DNA of 64,000 nt, taken from positions 62,001 through 126,000 of the forward strand of contig DIXF01000010.1 of the NCBI GenBank assembly GCA_002448235.1, read 5' to 3'. Shown in pieces: positions 51,182 through 60,200 of this stretch. Origin of the DNA: Syntrophaceae bacterium UBA6087 (GTDB taxonomy: Bacteria > Desulfobacterota > Desulfomonilia > UBA1062). Made by a program: the position numbers and the translations under genes. Positions within the stretch are counted from its first letter, which is position 1; each line of letters starts with the position of its first letter. The notes below the pieces were generated by a model. The model searched no databases. It had not been told where the DNA came from and saw only the letters and a program-made list of their open reading frames with translations.

Positions 51182-52003
51182 ATGATGAGGCTGAAAAATA
51201 AGACGGCAATCGTAACCGGTGCAGGACGCGGGTTGGGAAAAGCAATCGCGAAGGCTTTTGCAAAAGAAGGGGCACATGTCATGATGGTCAGCCTTGACGA
51301 AAACGAGCTGCAGAAGGCAGCCCGGGAAATCGAGCAGGAAGCTCCGGGGAAAGCCATGGTGTTTGCCGGCAACGTCTCCAGGGAAAATGATGCGGCAGAG
51401 GCGGTGAGCCGGACGCTCGACAGTTTCCATAACCTGGACATTCTCGTCAACAACGCAGGGATCATAGGTCCCCCGAGGTTTCTTGAGGACACCGACCTCA
51501 CCAGCTGGAACGCTACGCTGGGCGTCAACCTTACCGGATACTTCCTCTTCACCCGCACGGTGCTTCCCCATATGGTCCGCCAAAGCAGCGGCAAGATCAT
51601 CAATATCGTTTCGGGGCTTGGTGGAATGCCCTTCCCGCGATTCTGTGCCTATGCCGTGTCCAAGGCTGGAGGTATCCAGCTTACCAAGTCCGTTGCCTCG
51701 GAGATGGAGCAGTTCGGGATACAGGTCAACGCCATAGATCCCGGCGTCATGGATACGGCCATGCAGGATACCATCCGGGGCATGAGCTCGGAAGTATTGG
51801 GAAAAGAGCTCAGAAGCCGGTTTACGGAATACAAAAAGGACCGGATACTCAAAGACCCTGACGAGGTAGCGCAGCTGGCGGTATTCCTTGCATCCAAATC
51901 CTCCGGCCGTATTACCGGGCAGATAGGATCAATGAAACTCTACCGGGAGAAAGGATGGGGAAGTATCAGCCCCCGGCCCCAGGTAGCCCCTAAAGGCCGG
52001 TAG
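51182..52003 (+). CDS. Short-chain dehydrogenase/reductase
   Basis: 273 residues, GGGGG before the ATG. Cofactor site TGAGRGLGKAIA, then NNAGIIG, the active Ser in NIVSGLGG and the YAVSK catalytic pair. After that AIDPGVMDTAM. The last 40 residues are longer than classic SDRs and end in a basic tail. Substrate unknown; a 3-oxoacyl reductase or alcohol dehydrogenase is possible. Confidence 0.88.
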   Translation: MMRLKNKTAIVTGAGRGLGKAIAKAFAKEGAHVMMVSLDENELQKAAREIEQEAPGKAMVFAGNVSRENDAAEAVSRTLDSFHNLDILVNNAGIIGPPRFLEDTDLTSWNATLGVNLTGYFLFTRTVLPHMVRQSSGKIINIVSGLGGMPFPRFCAYAVSKAGGIQLTKSVASEMEQFGIQVNAIDPGVMDTAMQDTIRGMSSEVLGKELRSRFTEYKKDRILKDPDEVAQLAVFLASKSSGRITGQIGSMKLYREKGWGSISPRPQVAPKGR

Positions 52004-52031
52004 ATCCCGGTACGAGGGATGATAAGCGCGC

Positions 52032-52649
52032 TCAGGCGACTTTTCTCGACTGAGCAGGGCTTACGGCCGCCGAGCTGGAATTCTCCGGGTATTTCCCCGT
52101 GACCCCGGCATAAAAGGCGCGGATCGTCTTCATGTCTTCTTCGATATTGCCTGTGGGCATAAAGAGAGGGCCGAGGCCGCCTGCCTTTCGGGCGTAATCG
52201 ACGTATCCGAGCACTATGGGGACACGGGCGCCGTGCGCTATGTGGTAAAATCCGGTTTTCCAGTAAGCGACCTTGCCCCGGGTTCCCTCGGGCGGGATTA
52301 TGATAATCAGCTTTTCATGGCGGTCAAAGACATCGATCGTCTGCGCCACGACGTTATTCGATTTGCTGCGGTTTATGGGAATGCCGCCCAGCCACCGCAT
52401 GACGGTCCCGAAGGGCCTTCTGAAGAGCTTGTCCTTCCCCATCCAGTAAACTTTGATGTTCAGGGCAAAGGCCAGGAACATGGTAATGGGGAAATCCCAG
52501 TTTGAGGTATGGGGTGCTGCAATCATTACGCATTTGGGAGCATCCGGCATCCTCCCCTCATAGCGCCAACCGAAAGCCTTCAAGTAAGCGATGGAAATCC
52601 AGCGGAGAGCTGTTCTGACGACCGGGGTATCGAATACCGTACGCTGCAT
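52032..52649 (-). CDS. Small lysophospholipid-type acyltransferase
   Basis: 205 residues. The catalytic HX4D motif is APHTSNWDFPI; GGIPINRSKSNNVV and IIIPPEGTRGKVAYWKTGFYHIA are the substrate-binding blocks of the PlsC-like family. An N-terminal amphipathic or membrane segment precedes the motif. It may acylate a lyso-lipid or another small acceptor. Convergent with the SDR gene. Confidence 0.87.
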   Translation of the reverse strand: MQRTVFDTPVVRTALRWISIAYLKAFGWRYEGRMPDAPKCVMIAAPHTSNWDFPITMFLAFALNIKVYWMGKDKLFRRPFGTVMRWLGGIPINRSKSNNVVAQTIDVFDRHEKLIIIIPPEGTRGKVAYWKTGFYHIAHGARVPIVLGYVDYARKAGGLGPLFMPTGNIEEDMKTIRAFYAGVTGKYPENSSSAAVSPAQSRKVA

Positions 52650-52780
52650 GGGATAACTCCTCTCTCATGTTGAATAGCAGTTCGTATTGATACCATGGAA
52701 AAGGGAACTCCCCTTGTAAAACTAGTGTGAAAGAAGCCCATGAAAAAAGGATGCTTATGACATCGCAGATGGATTACGCG

Positions 52781-53905
52781 TTATCGATGAACCGGCTGAA
52801 ACGAGAAGTCCGGGCCTTCGACGACCTCGCCCCCTTCGGTGAGGATTCTGTAATTCTCCATCCTGAGCTCCCTGGTCTCCCAGCAGATGAACTGGCAGTT
52901 CCCGCAGGTGGTCCTGAAACGGTCATAGGGCTTGTTGACAAAACCGTAATCCGAGTGAAAGACCAGATCGGAGATGCAACGGGAATAGTAATTGTGCTTC
53001 CAGAGATTGTCTTTTACAAAGCGGTTCCAGAATCCGACGATGTCCTCATCGGTTTCGGGGAGCGTTATCCTCCCGGGCGACCAGGTCGACCAGCCCTTGT
53101 ACCGGTCCTGGCCGGTGAACCCTGCGCAGCAGAGTATGCAGCGGAGATTGTGCCCTTTCTTCCCGTGGGTGAATTCTTTTCCGCCGAGAGTGACGTGATC
53201 TTCTTTTTTTGCATGGACCATCCCGACCTGACAGACCTTTATGCACAGCCTGCAGCCGTCGCACGGGGTGTCTTCCATCATGGGGTCGGAGGAGAGGCTT
53301 GCCCTGGTGATTACCGTATCGAAAAGCACACGGGCGCCGTATTCACTGGTCATGACGTTTCCGCTCCAGCCGAAACCTGCGAGACCCGCAGCAACCGCTC
53401 CGTACCGGTGGGAAAAGCTCGGGACCAGATTCCAGTCGGTGTAATCCGCCGTCTTTTCGTAGGAGAGTTTCACCAGCAGTTTCTTCAGGACGCTCACCGC
53501 CGGCCCGGACTGCGAGCTCAGCCAGTCCGTCATCTTCTGCCGCCAGACGAACGGTACGCGCCGGTACTTCTTCCCGTCTTTGAAGCGGTAGTCGAGGTTC
53601 GGCTGTACCGCTACAGACGCGAAACCCCGGGAAGCAAGGAATGATTTTATTTCGTTGCAGATATTGAACAGCCTTACATACACGTCCGTCTCATGGTCCT
53701 GGAGCGCCCGGTGGTTTTTCTTGCCGAGGTAGGCTCTGATAATGTCTCCGTCCAGGGGAAGCATTACCGAGACGATCGATTCCGCACCGGGAAGGAGATA
53801 AGAAGGGTCCATCGATGCAACGCCCCCTTTCAGCCTGTCGGTGGATGATATGCCGACGCCTGCCGCACCGGAAGCAAGGGCGATCCGCTTTATCTCATTC
53901 TCCAT
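52781..53905 (-). CDS. QueG-like/dehalogenase-like 4Fe-4S oxidoreductase
   Basis: 374 residues, starting at ATG 53905 (AAGGA six bases upstream). C-terminal ferredoxin-type motif CDGCRLCIKVC, a second half-site CILCC, and CGNCQFIC near the end. Middle block HRYGAVAAGLAGFGWSGNVMTSEYGARVLFDTVIT matches the epoxyqueuosine reductase/reductive dehalogenase barrel that binds cobalamin. The usual QueG length is similar, but several family positions differ, so a tRNA role is not asserted. No Tat signal, so it is cytoplasmic. It diverges from the amidase gene. Confidence 0.72.
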   Translation of the reverse strand: MENEIKRIALASGAAGVGISSTDRLKGGVASMDPSYLLPGAESIVSVMLPLDGDIIRAYLGKKNHRALQDHETDVYVRLFNICNEIKSFLASRGFASVAVQPNLDYRFKDGKKYRRVPFVWRQKMTDWLSSQSGPAVSVLKKLLVKLSYEKTADYTDWNLVPSFSHRYGAVAAGLAGFGWSGNVMTSEYGARVLFDTVITRASLSSDPMMEDTPCDGCRLCIKVCQVGMVHAKKEDHVTLGGKEFTHGKKGHNLRCILCCAGFTGQDRYKGWSTWSPGRITLPETDEDIVGFWNRFVKDNLWKHNYYSRCISDLVFHSDYGFVNKPYDRFRTTCGNCQFICWETRELRMENYRILTEGGEVVEGPDFSFQPVHR

Positions 53906-53993
53906 AAGCATTCCTTCATGAATGATAAGGTTCCTGAATTTCGTTAAAGATATCACCTCTCTTGCAATATTCCAAATAGAATGTAATTATTAT

Positions 53994-54008
53994 GGTAATA
54001 CAATATTA
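53994..54008. promoter_or_regulatory. Palindrome between divergent QueG-like and amidase genes
   Basis: GTAATA and TATTAC form a perfect dyad around CAA, 16 bases before the amidase start codon, in an AT-rich 119-base gap. It may be an operator for the amidase, the iron-sulfur gene or both. The amidase ribosome site (AAGGAG) lies just after it. Confidence 0.35.
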
Positions 54009-54024
54009 CTCAAGGAGACACACA

Positions 54025-55518
54025 ATGGGCGGATTCCGTGAATACGACAGCTATGATGCCCTGGGCCTCGCGGGTCTTGTCAGGGGAAAGGAAATTTCCC
54101 CCGAAGAGCTCTTAAGCGAGGCCATGGAGAGGATCGAGAGGCTCAATCCTTCGCTGAACGCCGTTATTTTAAAAATGTATGACCAGGCGCAAGACTCTCT
54201 GCGGAAAGGGCTACCGCAAGGACCTTTCACGGGCGTTCCTTTCCTGATCAAAGATCTGGTTTCCGCCTGCAGGGACGTGCCCATGAATAAAGGCTGCAAG
54301 GCCTTCAGGAATTACATCCCCGACTTTGACAGCGACCTGATGTCACGTTTCAAAAAATCAGGAGTCATGATTCTGGGCAAAACCAATACACCCGAGTTCG
54401 GGCTCATGGGGATTACCGAGCCGGAGCTCCACGGCCCCACGAGGAATCCCTGGAACCTTGAGCGTACGCCAGGGGGATCGAGCGGCGGCTCTGCCGCAGC
54501 GGTCGCGAGCGGCATGGTGCCCATGGCATCGGGCGGCGACGGTGGGGGATCAATCCGTATCCCGTCGGCTTATTGCGGACTCTTCGGCATGAAGCCTTCC
54601 CGCGGCAGGGTGCCCACCGGTCCTGAGTTCGGCCAGATCTGGCAGGGAGCGTGCACCGAGCACGTGCTGACCCGTTCGGTCCGTGACTGTGCGGCCATGC
54701 TCGATGCGGTGTGCGGCCCGGCAGCAGGCGACCCGTATCCTCTGCCCAAACCCGTGACCCCTTATCTCGGCGAGCTCGATCAAGACCCGGGGTCCCTCAG
54801 GATCGCCTACACGGTGCGGTCTCCTCTCGAGACAGAGGTTCATCCGGATTGCAGAGCGGCGGTGGAGCATACCGCGCGCCTTCTTGAAAGCCTCGGCCAC
54901 ACCGTCGAGGAAAAAGAACCGACCGTAGACGGGTCGGCACTGGCCCGAAGCTACTTCATGATGTACTTTGGCGAAATTGCAGCCGATATTATGGAATTAC
55001 CGCAGGTTCTCGGGAGAAAGGCCGTCCCTGAAGACATGGAAGGGCCTACCTGGTCGCTCGGGCTTCTCGGCAATGCCTATTCGGCGGGCGAGTTCGTTCT
55101 GAGCCTACGGCAGTGGAACCTTGCTGCACGGGCAATGGCAAGCTTCCACCAGGAATACGACCTTTTTCTCACTCCCACTACGGCGTTCCCCCCCGTGAGG
55201 ATCGGCGAGCTCAAGGTATCGGGCATCGAGGAGACCCTGATGAAGGTCACGAACAAGCTCCGCCTGGGCCGTCTCGTGCGCCTCTCGGGGATTCCGGACA
55301 GAATCGCGGTGGAAACGCTGGCAAAGACGCCGTTTACCCAGATTGCCAACATTACCGGGCAGCCTGCCATGTCGGTCCCGCTGTACTGGAATTCAGAGGA
55401 TCTTCCCCTGGGGGTTCAGTTCATAGCGCCTTCCGGCAGCGAAGCACTGCTGTTCCGGCTTGCGTCTCAGCTTGAACAGGCCCAGCCGTGGTTCGAGAGA
55501 AGGCCTTCTGCAGAATGA
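54025..55518 (+). CDS. Amidase (amidase signature family)
   Basis: 497 residues from MGGFREYDSYDALGLAG (AAGGAG seven bases upstream). Catalytic triad: Lys in PFLIKDL, cis-Ser and Ser in TPGGSSGGSAAAVASGMVP; then GGDGGGSIRIPSAYCGLFGMKPS and the C-terminal TGQPAMSVPLYWN. The pattern fits bacterial amidases of the 6-aminohexanoate hydrolase and GatA-like group. There is no gatB or gatC nearby, so it is a stand-alone hydrolase with unknown amide substrate. Confidence 0.9.
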   Translation: MGGFREYDSYDALGLAGLVRGKEISPEELLSEAMERIERLNPSLNAVILKMYDQAQDSLRKGLPQGPFTGVPFLIKDLVSACRDVPMNKGCKAFRNYIPDFDSDLMSRFKKSGVMILGKTNTPEFGLMGITEPELHGPTRNPWNLERTPGGSSGGSAAAVASGMVPMASGGDGGGSIRIPSAYCGLFGMKPSRGRVPTGPEFGQIWQGACTEHVLTRSVRDCAAMLDAVCGPAAGDPYPLPKPVTPYLGELDQDPGSLRIAYTVRSPLETEVHPDCRAAVEHTARLLESLGHTVEEKEPTVDGSALARSYFMMYFGEIAADIMELPQVLGRKAVPEDMEGPTWSLGLLGNAYSAGEFVLSLRQWNLAARAMASFHQEYDLFLTPTTAFPPVRIGELKVSGIEETLMKVTNKLRLGRLVRLSGIPDRIAVETLAKTPFTQIANITGQPAMSVPLYWNSEDLPLGVQFIAPSGSEALLFRLASQLEQAQPWFERRPSAE

Positions 55519-55519
55519 T

Positions 55520-57067
55520 TCAGAGGTGCGTATCGACCGGTATAACCAGGGTCACTGACGTCCCTTTACCGGGGATGCTTTTTACCCTGATGGTGCCGTT
55601 GTATTTACGGATAAGCTGCAAGCTCGACGCCATGCCCAGACCGGTGCCGGTCGGTTCTCCCTCCTGCTTTTCGCTTATCATGGGTTTTGTGGTAAAAAAG
55701 GGATCGAATATTTTGCTTAAATGATCCTCGGGGATACCGCAGCCGGTGTCGGTTATTTCAATGAAGATGTTTTTTGCATCCGATGCTGTTTTGATGCTCA
55801 AAAGCTTTTGCGGGCTGTCATACATCGCGTCAACGGCATTCGAGACGATATTCATGATGGTCTGGGAAAAGTCGTTGTATATCCCGCAGACAGCGGGCAA
55901 GCTTTCTTCGAAGGCGTACTCCTTGGTGATGTTGTGCTTGAAATCGAGGTTTGCTTCAAAGAACTTCAACTCATTGTCCAGGAGCTTGTTCAGATCAACG
56001 GCAATCACTTCGTCCGATTGGTCCATCCTGCTCTTGATCATAAGGTTCTTTATAATATCCATCATGTTCCTGCAGAGCCCTATGATCCGGTCCGCCTCGG
56101 TCATTTGCGGGTGTTCCTGCTTGAGCACCTGGGCAACCGTGTAGATTGAGGCCAGCGGGTTATTGAGATTATGGGCGATGCCTGCGGCAAGGAACCCGAT
56201 GGAGGCCAGTTTGGATTCCTGAATGAGCTGCATCCTGGTTTCTTCGTTTTCCTTTTCCAGCCGCTTTTTTTCCGTCAGGTCGCTTACATTGGAGAGCAGT
56301 GCATGCTCATTGTTCATAGTGATGGGCACGGACCGGATCTCCCAGATTCTCTCCTCGCCTGAGGCTGTTCTCACTTTTACTTCATAGTGTTCGAGGCCCC
56401 GTGCATCGGTCTTATCACTGACAGGATACCGCGTGTGCGGAAGGAAGAGATCGTTGGGGCGCAAATCATAAACCTCCTCCATATCCCGGCATCCAGTCAT
56501 GTGGAGGAACGTCGTGTTGGCAAATATGATTCTGCTGTCCTGGATCAGGAAAACACCCACAAGGGAATGCTCGACGAGCGATTGATATTTTTCCTTTTCC
56601 TGCTCCAGGAGGCGGCTCTCGCGCTCCAGCGAGAGGGCCAGCTCATCTTTCTGCTCCAGGAGGGTGGCGAGTTCCCGGGTCTGCTGCTGGAGCTTCTCGA
56701 TATACTGCCGGTGGGATTCCAGAAGCCAGTTGGACGAGGTGCACAGTATCTCCATGGAGATTTCGGGATTATTCCTCAAGAGCTTGTAAAAGCTCTCGCG
56801 CCCCATTTCATACAGATCCGTCTTTTCGACCGTCAGCACCGATGCGGCACGCGGTCTGTCATGGATAAGGGCGAGTTCGCCGAAGAAATCACCCGGGACA
56901 AGCTCCCTCAAGGTCACTTCTTTTTCGCCGATGCGTTTGGTTACTTTAACTTTGCCGGAGAGGATATAAAAAAAGGAATCTCCGCAGCTGCCTTCGGCAA
57001 TGATGCATTTGCCCGGACCCGTCCTGACAAAACGCGCATACTCTTTCATCAGTGCCTGCATTTCCAT
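55520..57067 (-). CDS. Cyclic-nucleotide-domain/PAS sensor histidine kinase
   Basis: 515 residues. N-terminal cyclic-nucleotide-binding domain (about 10-125; GDFFGELALIHDRPRAASV has the Arg of the phosphate cassette), coiled coil about 125-165, PAS about 165-285 (HSLVGVFLIQDSRIIFANT), HisKA with the His in GIAHNLNNPLASI (about 307) and HATPase with NIVSNAVDAM, DTGCGI and GTGLGMAS. Soluble. cAMP or another cyclic nucleotide may switch it. Convergent with the amidase gene (one-base gap). No partner receiver is adjacent. Confidence 0.9.
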   Translation of the reverse strand: MEMQALMKEYARFVRTGPGKCIIAEGSCGDSFFYILSGKVKVTKRIGEKEVTLRELVPGDFFGELALIHDRPRAASVLTVEKTDLYEMGRESFYKLLRNNPEISMEILCTSSNWLLESHRQYIEKLQQQTRELATLLEQKDELALSLERESRLLEQEKEKYQSLVEHSLVGVFLIQDSRIIFANTTFLHMTGCRDMEEVYDLRPNDLFLPHTRYPVSDKTDARGLEHYEVKVRTASGEERIWEIRSVPITMNNEHALLSNVSDLTEKKRLEKENEETRMQLIQESKLASIGFLAAGIAHNLNNPLASIYTVAQVLKQEHPQMTEADRIIGLCRNMMDIIKNLMIKSRMDQSDEVIAVDLNKLLDNELKFFEANLDFKHNITKEYAFEESLPAVCGIYNDFSQTIMNIVSNAVDAMYDSPQKLLSIKTASDAKNIFIEITDTGCGIPEDHLSKIFDPFFTTKPMISEKQEGEPTGTGLGMASSLQLIRKYNGTIRVKSIPGKGTSVTLVIPVDTHL

Positions 57068-57186
57068 TGATTACTCTACCCTTTTTGAGTGCTCTCCAGT
57101 CTTTTCGGTGGAAAGTGTAATATCCATAATACAGGCATCAGGCTCTCTGCAGTTGTCGAACGTTTTCAATAGTTCTTGTCTTTCCA

Positions 57187-57215
57187 TTGACAGGCGCCCT
57201 CATCATCCTTATTAC
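57187..57215 (+). promoter_or_regulatory. Candidate sigma70-type promoter of the large PAS kinase
   Basis: TTGACA and TATTAC with exactly 17 bases between, about 80 bases before the start at 57298. The -35 is perfect and the -10 matches at four of six. The 230-base gap 57068-57297 has no gene. Confidence 0.45.
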
Positions 57216-57297
57216 TTGCAGGTATGCATTCATGTCGGCAATGGGCTTGCCCGGACCATGTATAAATTTTGCATCACGCAGGCAAGGTGGTACAGGA

Positions 57298-60200
57298 ATG
57301 AAGGAGCATGATCAGGACCTGCAGGGGATGAAGAAAGAGCTCCGCGCGTTACGGGCGGAGCTGGCCGCCCTGAAAAAGGCAGAACTCGATCGAGAAAAGC
57401 TTGGGCAGACCCTTGAGGAAGCAGAATATTTCGCGGCAATCCTAACCGAGAACCAGCTCGACCCCGCTATCATCATCGATTGGGACGGGAGCGTCCTCTA
57501 TGCCAATAGAGCTGCCTTCCGCCTCGCTGGATTGGATCGCATTCAGGATATCCCGGGACTGAACATCTTCCAGTTCCTCGCCCCTGATGAACATGAAAAG
57601 GCAATGAAGAATCTCCGGCTGGTTCGCAGCGGCAAAGATGCGTTTACAACCCCCTACAGGGTCTTAACCAGTGACGGCAGTGAAAGATGGATCGAAACGC
57701 TCGAAAAAAAAATCTCCTTCAGGGGTCAGGATGCCAACCTGATCACGATCCGAGATATCACCGACCGCATAAAAGTCCAGGACCAGCTCTCAGAGCGCCA
57801 GGCCCAGCTAGACAGCATTTTTCGCGCAACGCCCACCGGAATCGGCGTATTGACCGAGAGGGTATTCACCGATGTCAATGACCGCATTTGTGAGCTGACC
57901 GGTTATTCCAAAGAAGAACTTCTCGGCAAATCAGCGAAGATGCTCTATCCTTCCGATGAGGAATTCCGGCGCGTCGAGACGGAAAAGTACCGGCGCATCC
58001 AAGAAACCGGGATCGGGTCCGTCGAGACGAGATGGGTGAGGAAAAACGGCGACATCATCGATATCCTCTTGAACTCTACCCCGCTCATACCCGGCAATCT
58101 CTCTTCCGGCGTGACTTTCACTGCCCTTGACATCACTGACCGAAAAGGGATTGAAAATGAGCTCCGTGAACGTCAGGCCAAGCTGGATAGCATCCTCCGT
58201 GCAGCACCGATCGGTATCGGCGTAGTAGTCGGCCGGACGATCACGGATGTGAATGCCCGCATCTGTGAGATAAGCGGTTATCCCAGACACGAGCTTATCG
58301 GGCAGTCGGCCAGGATCTTTTATCCAACGGTCGAGGAATTCACACAGGCAGGTACCGAAAGGGACCGCCAGCTCAAGGAAGCGGGCATCGGCTCCATGGA
58401 GACCCGATGGAAGAAGAAGGAAGGAACCGTCATCGATGTCTTTTTGAGATTTTCTCCGCTTGACCCCCAAAACCCCCACGACGGGGTAACGTTTACGGCA
58501 CTGGACATCACAAAAAGAAAGAAAATCGATCAATCCCTGAAGGAGAACGAAGAGCGGTACCGCAGGATCACTTCCGCCATTACGGATTACATTTATACGG
58601 TCCAGGTAGAAAACGGCAAAGAGGTCCATACCGCTCACAGCCCTGCCTGCGAAGCGGTCACCGGGTACACCCCGGACGATTTCGAGCAGGACCCGTACCT
58701 GTGGTACACCATGGTATGCGAGGAAGACCGGGAGAGAGTTCAACGCCATATCAAACAGGTATTTTCCAATAACGACATGCCCCCAATCGAACACCGGATC
58801 CGCAGGAAAGACGGAATGATCCGGTGGGTCATCAACACCCCGGTAATCCATCGGGACCTGTCGGGAGAAATCATTTCGTACGATGGGGTGGTAAGCGATA
58901 TCACCATGCGGAAACTTGCCGAAGAAGAGCTGCGAGAGAGCGAGGTACGCTTCCGCACCCTCCATGAAGCGTCATTCGGCGGCATTGCGATCCATGACAA
59001 AGGATTTATCCTTGACTGCAATCAGGGGCTCTGCACCATGACCGGCTTTTCAAAAGATGAACTCATCGACATGAACGGCCTCAACCTCATCGCGGTAAAG
59101 TGGCGTGATTTTGTGATGCAGAAAATCCTGAGCGGGTATGACAAACCTTATGACGTCGACGGAGTAAAAAAAGACGGTTCGCTCTACCCGATTGAGATCC
59201 GAGGGAAAAACATCCCGTTTCATGGCAAAGTGGTTCGAGTCACCGAGTTCAGGGACATTACCGAACGAAAGAAAACGGAACAGGCATTGAGGCAGAGTGA
59301 AGAGAAGCTCCGCAATATTATCGAGAACAGCACCAATGCCTTCTACTCCCATACCACCGATCATCGCGTTACGTATGTAAGCCCTCAGATTAAAAAGGTT
59401 CTCGGGTACAGCCCGAAAGAGTCTTTGCGTCTATGGACGGAGTTCGTCTCGGACAATCCGGTGAACGCAAGGGGGCTGGAGGCGACCGAGAAGGCCATCC
59501 GCACCGGGAAATCCCAACCCCCGTACGAGCTCGAGCTGGTGGCGAAAAACGGGAAGAAGGTGTGGGTGGGGGTCAACGAGTCGCCCGTTGTCGTGGACGG
59601 AAAAACCACCATGATCGTCGGCGCGCTCCAGGACATAACGGCGCGGAAGCTGTCCGAAGCGGCACTGAAAAAGAGCGAGGAACGTTTCAAGGGGATTACG
59701 AACAATCTTCCCGGCGTTGTCTTCCAGTTTTATGCCCGAAAAAACGGCCAGATGGGACTTTCCTATGTCAGCGACCGGTCACGGGAAGTGCTGGGAATAG
59801 ACAGCAGCGAGAAAGACCTTTTCGCTGTCGCCGCTTCCTGCATAGCACCCGAGTTCCGGGAAGGCTTAATTTCTTCGATCGAGCAGGCCGTCCGGACGGT
59901 CGGCAAGTGGGATTACGCTGCAAGATACATTAAACCGGATGGGGAAGAGATCTTCGTCAGAGGCATCTCGCAGCCCGAGTCTCCGGGCGATGAGATCGTC
60001 TTCAACGGCGTAATCCTGGATATCACCGAGCAGAAAAGGGCAGAGGAAGCCCTCAAGGAGAGCGAGGAACGCTTCCGGTCCATGATCCAGAATTCTTCGG
60101 ATATTATCGTGATCATAAACGACCGGGGGGCCATAACGTATGAGACCCCTTCGGTATCGCGCATCCTGGGGTATGAGCCGGGATATCTCATCGGCAGAGA

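Noticed and set aside
52727..53644. 305-residue plus-strand frame opposite the QueG-like gene
   Set aside because: Antisense shadow; the minus strand has the Cys motifs and ribosome site.
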